Below are positions 12,583-22,214 of a DNA stretch of 64,000 nt, one piece after another (positions within the stretch are counted from its first letter, which is position 1; each line of letters starts with the position of its first letter). The position numbers and the translations under genes are program-made. Below the pieces are notes generated by a model, which saw nothing but the letters and a program-made list of their open reading frames with translations, had not been told where the DNA came from and made no database searches. This stretch comes from Anaspis maculata (lineage: Eukaryota; Arthropoda; Insecta; Coleoptera; Scraptiidae), in contig OX421964.1 of the NCBI GenBank assembly GCA_949128115.1, forward strand, positions 2,480,001 through 2,544,000, written 5' to 3'.

Positions 12583-13235
12583 AGTAAAAAGTGTGCCGGT
12601 ATAGATTGTGGTTGGGTACAGTACAGTCAAAGTACAGTCTTGGACACAAATTTCAGTTTCGCGAGCCCCTCGGCAATCGTTTTACTGGGGGATCAAAATA
12701 TCGTCGATGTACGCTAGATCGCCACATTTTTACCGATTTTCTATGTGACAGTGTTCATGAGGCGCATGAAAACACTTGGTGCATTAACGAGTCCAAACGG
12801 CATTTTAATGAACTTGTACGTCCTGTCGTGGTCACGTCAGATGTCACGACCGGCACTTGCATATATCCGTTTGCAAGATCCAAAGTCGTGAAGTACTTGT
12901 CACCCGCAGTTGAGTCCAATTGTTCGTCAATCACTGGCATTCGTACATATTCTTCCACTGTTCAACCGTCTATAATCAACACAAAGTCCACTGGTACCGT
13001 CTTGTTTATCGACGAGCACAACGGGACTCGAAAATTCGGAAGTCGATTCACTTATTTATACCGGCGTCATAAATAAGTTTAAATACAACTTATTTATATT
13101 TAATCTGTCGGCGATTTACGACAGTTTTTCTTGTCAGGTTATTTGATTTTCATTTGCACTAGATCAGCGGAACCAAGTTCACTCAAATCGTGCGCAAAAC
13201 AATTTTGGAACGTGCTCACCAAATCGATGGCCTAT
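12583..13235 (-). mobile_element. Gypsy reverse-transcriptase fragment between OR B and OR C
   Basis: Minus strand, about 13050-12640: VVLVDKQDGT, LCVDYR, then EYVRMPVIDEQLDSTAGDKY and FTTLDLANGYMQVPV, then in other frames IKMPFGLVNAPSVFMRLMNT and AYIDDIL. This is the Gypsy RT palm, broken by shifts and stops. No other domains and no LTRs. It sits in the axis of the inverted B/C pair, so it either preceded the inversion event or inserted into the palindrome centre. Confidence 0.75.
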
Positions 13236-13553
13236 TAATGAATTTGTATTTAACATAAAAAAATCGGCACGGCACACTTTTCAGTTGCTTTGTGTTGTTA
13301 CACTGTAACAAAAGATGAATATAAAAGTGTACAAATTGTACTTTTGCCAATGTGCAATATTGAAATCATCGCTTTCTTTCTAGTTCTAAATATATAAGTC
13401 GTTAGATACCTTTTCCTTCACCCACATCAAAATGCACCATATTAGATTTTAATAAATTCCATTTGAGAAACAATGCATCAGAAGGAAACTTCATCGAACA
13501 ATGTACATCTCACTACACTAGAAGTGAAGTGCAGTGAGTAGCAGTTTGTAAAA
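13236..13553 (+). promoter_or_regulatory. Conserved 5' flank of OR C
   Basis: Matches the upstream region of OR E (39850-40165): GTAACAAAAGATGAATATAAAA, TTTTGCCAA.GTGCAATATTGAAATCAT, CTTCACCCACATCAAAATGC, GATTTTAATAAATTCC, GAAGTGAAGTGCAGTGAGTA just before the start codon. Probably promoter plus 5' UTR; no TATA or Inr was pinned down. Confidence 0.45.
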
Positions 13554-13834
13554 ATGGAAAACTCTGATTTTTGTACGGTACCGTTGATGAAAAGCAAGAA
13601 AAATTAACAAATATCTCAAATTCCATAGCTAAAATGAGAAAGTATTTTGTAGAAGATTATTTCTGGTTACCTCATCTGGCGAGCATTGGCATTTTCACTA
13701 GAAAGATAACCAGGGCTGTCCTCATATCGGCGCTTTTATTCCAAATAATGGTTTACGCCTTCGAGACTTACATGTACATAATTGATCCATCTTACATTTT
13801 GAAATATGCTCCGTTCCTCTTCGCCAAATCATAC
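13554..13834 (+). pseudogene. Odorant receptor C, exons 1-2 only (truncated locus)
   Basis: Exon 1 (13554-13593) encodes MENSDFCTVPLMK, followed by a 59-nt GC-AG intron and exon 2 (13653-13834) with DYFWLPHLASIGIFTRK and the first membrane helix, ending at SY|GTAAGC as in the other copies. The sequence continues similar to the other loci as far as about 13980, with a one-base deletion near 13855 in the disused segment, then stops where a foldback element begins. No exons 3-7 follow before OR D. OR-type 3' flank reappears at about 21360, so the body was probably lost when the foldback and DIRS sequences arrived. Splicing of these exons onto OR D's central exon is conceivable but unsupported. 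Confidence 0.75.
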
Positions 13835-13980
13835 GTAAGCTTGAAAAATTCACAGTATTCAAATATAACCTGGACAAAAACCGGGTGAACCTGATAATGT
13901 TTTTGGCTCACCGTGCTTCGAGCGCTGTCAAATATAATGGTGACATAGCAGCGTACACCAGTTTGGTATAATGTGCATCT

Positions 13981-15416
13981 AAACCTTTTACAATCTTATT
14001 CCATCCTTATGAAAACAGATTTCATCCTTATGAAAATAGAATTCATCTTCATGAAAACAGAATTCATCACCATGAAAACAGAATTCATCCTCATGAAAAC
14101 AGATTTCATCCTGACGAAAACAGATTTGATTCTAGTGGAAAATCAATGTCAACCTCATGAAAACAGATTTCATCCTCACGAAAACAGATTTCATCCTCAC
14201 GAAAACAGATTTCATCCTCACGAAAACAGATTTCGTCATAGTGGAAAATCAATTTCAACCTCATGGAAACAGATTCCATCCTTACGAAAATCAAGTTCAA
14301 CCTCATGAAAACAGATTTCAACCTAACGAAAACAGATTTCAAACGGAATTCATTGAAATGCAAGTTAGAGTAATTGAACTGGAGGAACTGAGGAAGAACA
14401 AATTGACGATCCTCCATGCAATAATACTTGTCTAGTTTCACTGACCTGATTGGTAACACTTGAAATTTTGAGCTTTCCTATATCAAGGGAAGAAGGATTC
14501 TTCTTGGAAAAGAAAGACGATTTACTGAAACGGTGCCTGTAGAGTAATCACAAGACGCAAAAGAGACTATAAATATTATCAAGACGCTCAAATATAATAC
14601 AGGATGAGTCATCACTAAGAATCCATGATATACAGGATGCCAAAGGGAGGAGTGTGAAAAGTGTTATTTTTGAACCCGTCAAAGTTTTTGGATTATTAGA
14701 ATTTTTTTAAAGAGATCCACATCTCATCGATATTCACAAAGTGTGCCTCGAAAAAAAAATGTACCGCACCTTCTGAAGAACCCTGTATGAAAATAATAAT
14801 TTTAATAAGTAGGTTAATAGAAAAAAAAAGTACGGTTAGTTACCTATTATATAGGTTTATAGGGTCTTCCAGAAATTAATGAAAGCAAAATACCTAGCGA
14901 CCTGGTCTGATTTCATGACCTATGAAGCTATTTTTCGAAATTCGAGTTTTTCACGACCCCTCAGCAAACCTCAACATTTTTACTGTAGCTAGATGTTTGA
15001 AATCGCGAATTTACCTACCTATCAAAATCATTCTCTACAGAAGGTGGCACACTTTGTGAATATCAATGAGATGTGGGTATCTTTGAAAAAATTCCAATAA
15101 TCCAAAAAAGTTGGTGGCTTCAAAAATAAACACTTCTGACACTCCTCCCTTTGGCATCCTGTATATATTGGATTCCCACCATTAACTCATCCTGTATTAT
15201 ATTTGGGCATCTTGAAAATGTTTATAGTCTCTTTTACGTCTCGTGATTACTCTGAAGGCACCGTCTCAGTAAATCGTCCTTCTTTTCCAAAGAGAATCCT
15301 TCTTCCCTTGATATAGGGAAGCTCAAAGTTTCGAGTGTTACCAATCAGGTGAGTAACACCAGACAAGTATTATTGGATGGAAGATCGTCAATTTGTTCTA
15401 CCATGAGTTCCTCGAC
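13981..15416. mobile_element. Second foldback element, right end truncated
   Basis: Same family as 1697-3075. The left arm (13981-14340) consists of 21-nt units AAAACAGATTTCATCCTCACG, then a non-repeated inner part, then the complementary half from about 14900. The middle is longer than in the OR A copy, with complementary segments near 14720 (ATATTCACAAAGTGTGCC) and 15040. The right arm stops at about 15416, where DIRS sequence begins, and its 21-nt units are missing. The left boundary abuts OR C intron sequence. Confidence 0.7.
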
Positions 15417-15600
15417 AATATGCCCACCAATGTTTCAACGAGGACGAATACTGTTTATGTGTTGACTCAGCTAAGGAGGCAGTCAAGATGTCTGCGACGT
15501 TGTTGGACAAGTTTTCTCTTAGATATGTTCCCCTGATAATATCCCTGCCATTAGGGACAACTGACCCGCCAGCGGATGGGTCAGTGATCTGCAAGGAGAA
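15417..15600 (-). pseudogene. DIRS-1 tyrosine recombinase, N-terminal stub
   Basis: Minus-strand frame with ITDPSAGGSVVPNGRD then ILTASLAESTHKQYSSSLKH and WWAYC, which is the helical N-terminal (core-binding) domain that starts DIRS/Ngaro recombinases. It is cut at about 15417 by foldback sequence, so the catalytic Arg-His-x-x-Arg-Tyr part is absent. The frame runs on a few residues into the foldback before a stop. Confidence 0.65.
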
Positions 15601-15651
15601 AGAAGGAGGTCGTCAGATGGTTTCAGCATCACCGCCTTGCCTATTAAGAGG

Positions 15652-16473
15652 TTAGTGAACAACGGAAACCATGGCTGCGATTCCCAAACAGGAACGACCA
15701 TAATTCCCTTCGCTTATTTCAGCGATTACTTTCTTAAGCACTTTCAGAATTAGGGCAAATGGCGGGAAGGCATAGAAATTTTTTTTCGACCAAGAAACAG
15801 TGAAAGCGTCTACGGCCGATGCATCTGGGTCCCAATGCCAAGAGTAGTATTTGATACATTCAGTATTGGCCCGAGACGCGAAAAGGTCTACTTCCGGCAT
15901 TCCGAATTCTTTAGTGATTTTTGAATACGCGGTTTGATTCAACTCCCACTCAGTGTTGATGTCTGATATGCGCGACTGTTCGTCAGCCGAGAAGTTTTCC
16001 TTAGAGGTGATATAAGTCGCAAATAAACGGATTCTTCGACACTCACACCACTGCCATATATCCTTTGCTAAAAGACATAGCGCCGGGAACTTGACGCCAC
16101 CCATCTTATTCATGTAGGAGATGGCAGTAGTGTTGTCACAACGGATGAGAATTTGTAAACCGTGCCAACTCGACGCGAATGACTTGAGGCCAAGAAAAAT
16201 TGCTAATAGCTCAAGATAATTGATGTGCTGGAGCCTCTCCTGTTCATTCCAGAAACCGCGTGCTGATAACCCGTTGCATACGGCTCCCCATCCAGAAAGA
16301 GAGGAGTCTGTGGATATCTCGACATCATAAGATAGTGGACTGATAAGACTGGAGGCGTATGGTAATGTGGATATCCACCATTGCAAGTCCGGATAGATTG
16401 ATCTGGGGATGGTAATTTTGGATTCAAAATCATTGTTGTTCTTTTTCAAAAATGAGTATTGTTCCCTCTCCAC
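15652..16473 (-). CDS. DIRS-1 RNase H-containing pol segment
   Basis: Open frame of about 270 residues, probably the continuation of the RT frame at 16477 upwards after one frame break. It contains the DIRS-type RNase H: VEISTDSSLSGWGAVCNG (first Asp), then INYLELLAIFLGLKSF (Glu), RCDNTTAISYMNKMGG (Asp) and ENFSADEQSR (last Asp). After that comes the conserved MPEVDLFASRANTECIKYYS and AVDAFTVSW region that follows RNase H in DIRS elements. The RNase H is well preserved; the element is nevertheless dead because the recombinase is truncated. Confidence 0.8.
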   Translation of the reverse strand: MEREQYSFLKKNNNDFESKITIPRSIYPDLQWWISTLPYASSLISPLSYDVEISTDSSLSGWGAVCNGLSARGFWNEQERLQHINYLELLAIFLGLKSFASSWHGLQILIRCDNTTAISYMNKMGGVKFPALCLLAKDIWQWCECRRIRLFATYITSKENFSADEQSRISDINTEWELNQTAYSKITKEFGMPEVDLFASRANTECIKYYSWHWDPDASAVDAFTVSWSKKNFYAFPPFALILKVLKKVIAEISEGNYGRSCLGIAAMVSVVH

Positions 16474-16476
16474 TGA

Positions 16477-17199
16477 TTAACAATGAGCCCGGCCATAAGA
16501 AACTCTGGGGCATGCAGAGGATGATGAACCTGAAAGGCAAGCAAGCTCTCGAATTCTACATGACTTCTTAGTTAGGAAACTGTGGAGCAGACGACGGAGC
16601 TTCTCTTTTTTGGTTGGGGTTAGTTCCAAGGACATTTTCTCACAGTCAATAATAAAGCCTAAGAATTTACATCTGACAGAGGGAACAAGTTTGCTTTTGT
16701 CTAGATTTATGACATACCCCAACCATACCAAAAGGTTAGCAGTTTTTACAAGGTTAAGGTGACAATCCTGATAGGACGGGCCCAAACAAAAAATGTCATC
16801 TAAATATACTGTGGAGGTTGAACCTTGAACTCTGAGTGCTTGAATAACGGATTTCAAAACTTTTGTGAAGACGTATGGACTCAGGCATAAACCAAATGGG
16901 AGGGCCGTGAACTGATAAAGTTTACCCAAGAACTGGAACCGTAAATACTTTTTACTGTTAGGTCCGACAGGAATGACGAAAAAGGCATTTTTCAAGTCTA
17001 ACGTGCCCATAAAAGAACCCTTAGAGGTGAGGTTGATGGCTGTTCTTATGTCTTCCAACTTGAAGTGAGGAGCTTCTATGAACTTATTTAAATTTTTTAA
17101 ATTAAGCACGAATCTAGTGCCTCGTCCAGACTTGTCTACTAAAAAGTATTTAGAAAGAAACTGGCCTTTTACCGGTTCACACGGCTCAATGGCACCCAT
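16477..17199 (-). CDS. DIRS-1 reverse transcriptase
   Basis: Open frame of about 240 residues beginning in the fingers: GAIEPCEPVKGQFLSKYFLV, RFVLNLKNLNKFI, LEDIRTAINL, then GTLDLKNAFFVIPVG (first catalytic Asp), LPFGLCLSPYVFTK, and the active site TVYLDDIFCLG (YLDD), followed by GYVINLDKSKLVPS and KFLGFIIDCEK. This domain order is standard for DIRS RT. The true start lies upstream, beyond breaks near 17230-17440. Copies its RNA into DNA; function now lost with the rest of the element. Confidence 0.82.
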   Translation of the reverse strand: MGAIEPCEPVKGQFLSKYFLVDKSGRGTRFVLNLKNLNKFIEAPHFKLEDIRTAINLTSKGSFMGTLDLKNAFFVIPVGPNSKKYLRFQFLGKLYQFTALPFGLCLSPYVFTKVLKSVIQALRVQGSTSTVYLDDIFCLGPSYQDCHLNLVKTANLLVWLGYVINLDKSKLVPSVRCKFLGFIIDCEKMSLELTPTKKEKLRRLLHSFLTKKSCRIRELACLSGSSSSACPRVSYGRAHC

Positions 17200-17414
17200 A
17201 GATAATAGATCTGCTATAGCTAATTTTAAAGCGGCAATTTCTAAATTTTAATGATTTTCTTCCCAGGGAGGATGAAGTTGTTCAACTTGCTCGGTGAATG
17301 GGATTTCGAAACCGCTGATGCAAGTGAGAATGTATGGGTCTGTTGTAATGGACCTCCATCGAGATAAAAATCGTCCCAAATTCCCAGCCAGAAATTAGAA
17401 TTAGAAATTAGAAA

Positions 17415-17452
17415 CAGAAATTAGAGGTAATCAGGATGATTACCTCTAAATT
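17415..17452. repeat. Short perfect hairpin in DIRS-1
   Basis: AGAGGTAATCA and TGATTACCTCT flank a two-base loop, preceded by several copies of AGAAATTAGAA. It lies between the gag and RT frames of DIRS-1 and may be a small insertion or slippage product. Confidence 0.5.
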
Positions 17453-17857
17453 CTGTAGTTGGGAGAACGGTAAGTTCCCCCTCTCACCGTGTGGAACGAG
17501 GAAGATGTCTTGGTCCGCGGATAGTAGGGTCGCTGTTGTGGTTTGTAGCCCCCCTGCTGGAAGTGATGACTGCGAGCAGGCGGGCGCGTTGAGTTTAAAG
17601 AACGAGGGGTGAATTTCTTGGGCGTTTGACTCCGTTTAGGGTGAATTTTAAGCTCATCTGCCAATTTTTGGTCGTCTTTTGCTTTCTTGATAGCCTCCTG
17701 TAAGCCTGATCCGAACAGAAGAGCATCTGGAATGGTAAATATGGCGCAGAGGTGTGTCTATCCCCGGAGTGATAAGAGATCTGCGCGAGTCGTTCAGGGC
17801 CTTTTGACATCCCATGATGAGCTTCCCTACATCCCACAGGTGTTCCTTGAGGTCAGG

Positions 17858-20088
17858 TGTAATGTATCCTGGTCACGGCACCATTCTGTAGTGTAACCCC
17901 GTTTTCGATGTTTGGCTGAGATCGTCGTTGTTCCTTCCCTTCCCCACGTCTTTTACATTTTACCTACGTTGTGTTGAGTACTTACTCGAGATGAGAATGT
18001 GTCGTGGGGGATGAGGTTTGATTTTTGAATGAAACGCGAATGAAATGCAAGCAAAATGAATGTTTTATTGAAAACCAATTGGAAAGTTTTAAATGAATTT
18101 GTTTCTTTTCTGAAAACACCTCACAACAATAACTTGACAGTGATAAAAATGACGCAACATGAATGAAGAACAACAACACACAAAACAAGAAACATCATTA
18201 TAAATTATTCAGACAATGCAGGAATTTACAACAATGAAATGAACACAAAATCAGATTAGCAAAACAAAACAAAAAATCATGAAACATGGCAAACTGTCAA
18301 TTTAATCGCAAAGGAAAAGTGACGTATTCGCTGACAGGCGCACATGGGAAGAACACGTCAAAGAAACCCCTGCGTATAGCCTGGTTGATTGCTGAAAAAT
18401 CCCTTCCCAAATGATCTGAATAAAAGTCAAGTGTGAATGAGTCATGATGTAATGACAGAGAAGTCACTCCAGTGATGCATTGATCAAGTCAGCGTGAATC
18501 GGTGCTTGAACCTTTTTGAAAGTTTGTTTTGTTTACAAGTTATTTACGTAACAACAAAAGGAAACTGTCTCGCTTACGCTTTGGAGAAAACTTTACGCTC
18601 AGCAATTTATTTTACACTTTACAAACAAAAGAAGTCAAATACTTGATAGATAAGTAAACAATGAAGAAATGATCGGTAAATAAATACATAAATCTGCAAG
18701 AAACAAATCATCAGTAAACAAGTGAATAAATCAGGAAGAAACGAATGATAAGTAATTGTGTGAATAAATAAACAAGGAACAAACGATAAGTAATGGTTAA
18801 GGTAAATCAACAAAAACAAATGAGAGATGAACAGGTAGATAAATGAACACAAGACAGGTGAGAGATAAATAGGTAGAGAAGTTGGAGTTGGTCATACTCT
18901 TTGAGCAATTGGAAGGAAGAAGTATCTTTAACGCTTCGCTCGAAATTCCCCAGCAGTTACCCATCAAAAACCCCACAGATACATAATTACATTCAAAACA
19001 GAACAATGGTCATCATCATCATCATCATCTTTATTTATTCCCTTCTTTACACACACGAGAGGTGTATATAAATAGCATTGCGCCATGGAACATGTCATAA
19101 GCATTGTAAATAAATACTATAAATAAATAAACAAACAGATCAGAATTAAAAAAACAATTACAAACAGATAAGATTAAAAATAGCAAAAAACAACTAAAAA
19201 TGGTTAGTAAACAGTAATCACATACAAGAAATAACAGTAAATACAAGAAAATCGACTTGAGCCAACCTGTGGCCCTCTCTTCGTCGTTATACATAATTTC
19301 CCCCAAAATAGGAAAAGGTTACTAGACTCAACAAGGCAGATTCATACGAGCAGGTGGAACCCCCCCCAGGACACGGAGAAGCGTGCAAGTCTTCTTTCCT
19401 TCGTTTACTTTTAGGTATAACCCGACAATGAACAATGAAATGAAAATGAATCATAAAAAGTACTGTTCTCTACTTAGCGGCTGATTTTGGCGTAGTGGAG
19501 TTTCTTTTTGTCGTCTTACTGTTTGTGACGTAACTTGTGGAAAAGAAACATTAAATGAAACCTCGAAATAAGCACGAACAACAAAATGTTACTTCGGGAC
19601 AGCGTCATGAGTGCGCAAAAAGGCACACCCACTAGTTTACGGCTTTTGCCGTCAATATTGAGATCATTTGGGAGTAGATAAATTACACAAAATTCAAAGC
19701 AGTGCAAAGCACCTTGATTCCAAGCGGAAAAACTGCGGGTTATGCAAGCCCGTCGAGAACAAAGAGTTTTGTTATGTACAATAATTTTGCGGACAAAATA
19801 GGTATCGAAATGCATGATTTGGTGAGTGGGTGGAAGCCAAACTTACGATACAATAAATAAAGAAAGACCGACCTTAAATTAGGAGAAACCGACGCACAGT
19901 TGCACTGAAAAATCACGTGTTCTCCACCACACCTGATTCTCTTCTCTTCTGCCTGCCCGCGGCTGCTGCTTGCCCGGCTTGCCTAGCGCAGCGCCATCTC
20001 CCTCTTTCATCCGCAAACGCTACGAACGTCAACGACCGTACCTACTTCAGGTACCAACGTACAAACAAAACAAAGGGGAAATACCACA
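17858..20088 (+). mobile_element. LTR-like insertion (solo LTR candidate, 2231 bp) in DIRS-1 gag
   Basis: Bounded by direct duplication CAGG (17854-17857 and 20089-20092). Ends are TGTAATGTATCC and GGAAATACCACA, which are imperfect inverted TG..CA termini as in LTRs. Excision restores the gag frame exactly, so the ends are precise. No gag/pol inside. The part around 18000-18380 is clearly related to 37790-38110, where a tRNA-primer-like site follows; that supports calling it an LTR. A retroposon tail appears nested at 19013-19330. Confidence 0.7.
19013..19330 (-). mobile_element. 3' end of a small retroposon with ATG-repeat tail
   Basis: On the minus strand the piece ends GAATAAATAAAGATGATGATG, that is, a polyadenylation-type AATAAA followed by an (ATG)n tail, as in CR1/Jockey-like or SINE 3' ends. 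The preceding minus-strand sequence is AT-rich with no assignable domain. Length is approximate. Confidence 0.4.
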
Positions 20089-20804
20089 CAGGTGACGGCT
20101 GCATGCTTTGCTGAGGACCAAGAAGGGGTGAAAGGGCCTTTCCGAGAGCCGATAGAGCTGTCCCGATCAGCTTCTGGGTATCAACAAAATGGCCGTCGCG
20201 TTTTTTGGCCAGGTCGCTCAAGCCGCTGCGTACTTTGGAGTTGATGGCCGGTGGTTCAACCTGACAACTCTGCGTGAATGGGTATTTCTGAAATAGCTTC
20301 GTTTTGTCCTCATCATTTGAGCCTGATTGGTAGACGGACGTCCACTTAACGGCTAAGTTTGTGTTCAGGACGATTGGAGAAATTGCGGTTTTGGGGGGCT
20401 CCTCGCCCACGCTCAAAAACATGGCCGCATCCCATTGGTCTTCAGCTACCGTCACCTCCAATGCGAGAGGCGTAGTAGGTGGTAAGTACGGCGAAGGTTG
20501 CAAGGGGGTCGTACTAAGTGAAGTAGGCTCAGGAAAAGTCAGCTGTGTCGTGGGCGCCTGGCCCAGAGCCGGTTCTGGGGTGCTTGAAGTACGAACGACC
20601 GATGAAATAGGTAAATTAAGCTCAGGGGAAATCAGCTGTTCCGTGGGCACTTCGGCCGGAGCCCAGACCTGCCGCGCTGGTGCTAGAGACGGCGCCGGCG
20701 GCTGCGATGGGGGCCACAGGCAGGGTAACTGGCGAAGAGAAGAAGCGGTATTAGAATCCCGAATCACACTGATAGTGGAATGCATGGATGGACTTTTATC
20801 CGTC

Positions 20805-20950
20805 CCACCGAAAAGTGGGCTCAATATAGGAAATGTATGCAATACATAATACATGCAGGCACTCAATTGAACCGTCTCATCGAAAAATGAGCTCAGATAG
20901 GCCGTATCGTGGTGAAATTTATGCCCGTCTCACCGAAAAGTGAGCTCAGG
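20805..20950. repeat. Triplicated short hairpin upstream of DIRS-1 gag
   Basis: Three copies of CGTCYCACCGAAAAGTGRGCTCA (near 20800-20822, 20871-20895 and 20924-20947), each with short complementary arms (CACCGAAAAGTG). They lie at the gag start of DIRS-1 and could be leader structure or a local duplication. Confidence 0.5.
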
Positions 20951-21356
20951 TAACCACGCTGCGGGAAGTACGATATTTCGGCTTGCTGCCACATTACTAG
21001 GCCAGCGTAAACAGGGAATATCTAAAGGGAAAAGAATGGGACGGTATAAATTATTATCCTACCTTGTGTTGGGCAGAATACGGGTGATGGTGCCGTCTCC
21101 CAAGATGAAACGGCGGACAGATCCCGGCGTTTGGCTCTTTTAGGCGGACGGGTGGGCTCCTCTAACAGTCTAGTGCGTCGTCGTCTGATGGGGGGCGTGA
21201 TGGCACAAAATTCGCACAATTACGAGGAAAAATCGGGCACCATTAAAAAGACACATGTGGTCGCACCGCACCGAAGAAAAGGAATGAAGCTGATGACGTC
21301 AGAGGTAAGTTGGCGGGATCAACGTTTTTGCACTTTAAACTAGTGGTGGCACCTAT

Positions 21357-21955
21357 CGGAGATTAGCGGTACTACATGTACAATATTCAATTATGTAGGA
21401 AGAATCCTGACGTATAATTGTGCAATACACATCTACAATTTATTTTTATGTTAGTCGTTTGTCTTCGGTAAATCCATTTCTGAAGCATTGCGTATTTTTT
21501 TCGCAAATTAGTGTGTTCATATTCCTTGAGTCGATGACTTTGCATACTTCAAACGTCGGTCACTTCTTCCCTCTCATTTTTCTGTAAAACTCTTGAGAAA
21601 TTGTGCAGTGATCACTGATTATTATGCATTCCAGGCATCCGATAACGGAAGATAACATAACATAGTTATTGGTTGGTGCCTGCCTATTTCCTGAAAGTTT
21701 CAGAACTTCATTCAGAACTCAATCATACTATTTCATCCATCATTTTCACTAAAGGACGGCATTTCCTTAGCTGCAGAGCGAAAGAGTCACAGATAGAGTC
21801 TTGTTTTTTGTGGCGTGAATTTCTGCCGAATCTGTGCCGCTAAAAATGTAACAGAACGATAAGTGATCCAGATCTGGACTGGCAAGAGAATGAGGGTCTT
21901 TTTTTGGAAGATATAATAACAATGATTTCCAAGAAGATATTAAGAAAGATCATAC
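21357..21955. other. OR-type 3' flank, orphaned
   Basis: About 21400-21800 matches the 3' flank of OR F (55500-55870) and of OR E (43080-43180): for example ATACTTCAAACGTCGGTCACTT and CAAATTAGTGTGTTCA. It most likely belonged to OR C, whose exons 3-7 are missing. Non-coding. Confidence 0.6.
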
Positions 21956-22214
21956 AAGCGTGATTGAAGCGTTGGAATAGTAGCAATCTCGTGTCAGTGA
22001 ATCATTCAATTATTATGCAATATTCAAGTCATTGATTTCTTTCTGCTTTTATGCTAAAGCCATTAAGTACCTTCACCTTCACCCACAGCAGAATGCACCA
22101 TATTAGATTTTAATAAATTCCTTTTGAAAAACAATGCCCCAGAAGGACATTTCATCGAACAGTGCACACCTCACTATACAAGAAGTGAAGTGCAGTGAGT
22201 AGCAGTTTGTAAAA
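21956..22214 (+). promoter_or_regulatory. Conserved 5' flank of OR D
   Basis: Nearly identical to 52585-52836 upstream of OR F, including AAGATCATACAAGCGTGATT, ATCTCGTGTCAGTGAATCAT, CTTCACCCACA.CAGAATGC and GAAGTGAAGTGCAGTGAGTA. Probable promoter and 5' UTR, inferred only from conservation. Confidence 0.45.

Larger units (their letters stand above)
17446..20866 (-). pseudogene. DIRS-1 gag, split by an LTR-like insertion
   Basis: The N-terminal part (20866-20093) is proline-rich and then has a conserved gag core: VEPPAINSKVRSGLSDLAKK, QKLIGTALSALGKALSPLLG. At QQSMQPSP it is cut by the 17858-20088 insertion. Removing that insertion and one copy of its CAGG duplication continues in frame as PDLKEHLWDVGKLIMGCQKA, matching the helical gag region seen in other DIRS gags. 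A frameshift near 17640 then leads to a basic, Gln/Tyr-rich tail (PARSHHFQQGGYKPQQRPYY) ending near 17446. Structural protein binding the element's RNA (family knowledge). Confidence 0.75.
15417..21350 (-). mobile_element. DIRS-type tyrosine-recombinase retrotransposon 1, truncated and interrupted
   Basis: Minus-strand order from high to low coordinates: gag (20866-20093 continuing 17853-17446), reverse transcriptase (17199-16477), RNase H (16473-15652), start of the tyrosine recombinase (about 15590-15417). The recombinase breaks off at the foldback junction, so the catalytic region and 3' terminus are missing. A 2231-bp LTR-like insertion (17858-20088) splits gag. I could not find its inverted termini; the upstream limit of about 21350 is where OR-flank sequence resumes. 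DIRS elements integrate through a circular intermediate using the recombinase instead of an integrase (family knowledge). Confidence 0.8.

Noticed and set aside
13835..13857. A 21-23-nt intron between SY and the following receptor-like sequence
   Set aside because: Bounded by GT(A/G)AGC and ACAG but far too short to splice; the donor is better paired with the acceptor of the next exon.
13973..14459. Long open frames on both strands reading repeated PHENRFH-type and inverse sequences
   Set aside because: They come from a 21-nt tandem repeat in foldback arms; the same occurs at 2895-3116. No start context, domain or splice pattern.
20361..20849. A 162-residue plus-strand frame
   Set aside because: Antisense to the proline-rich part of DIRS-1 gag.
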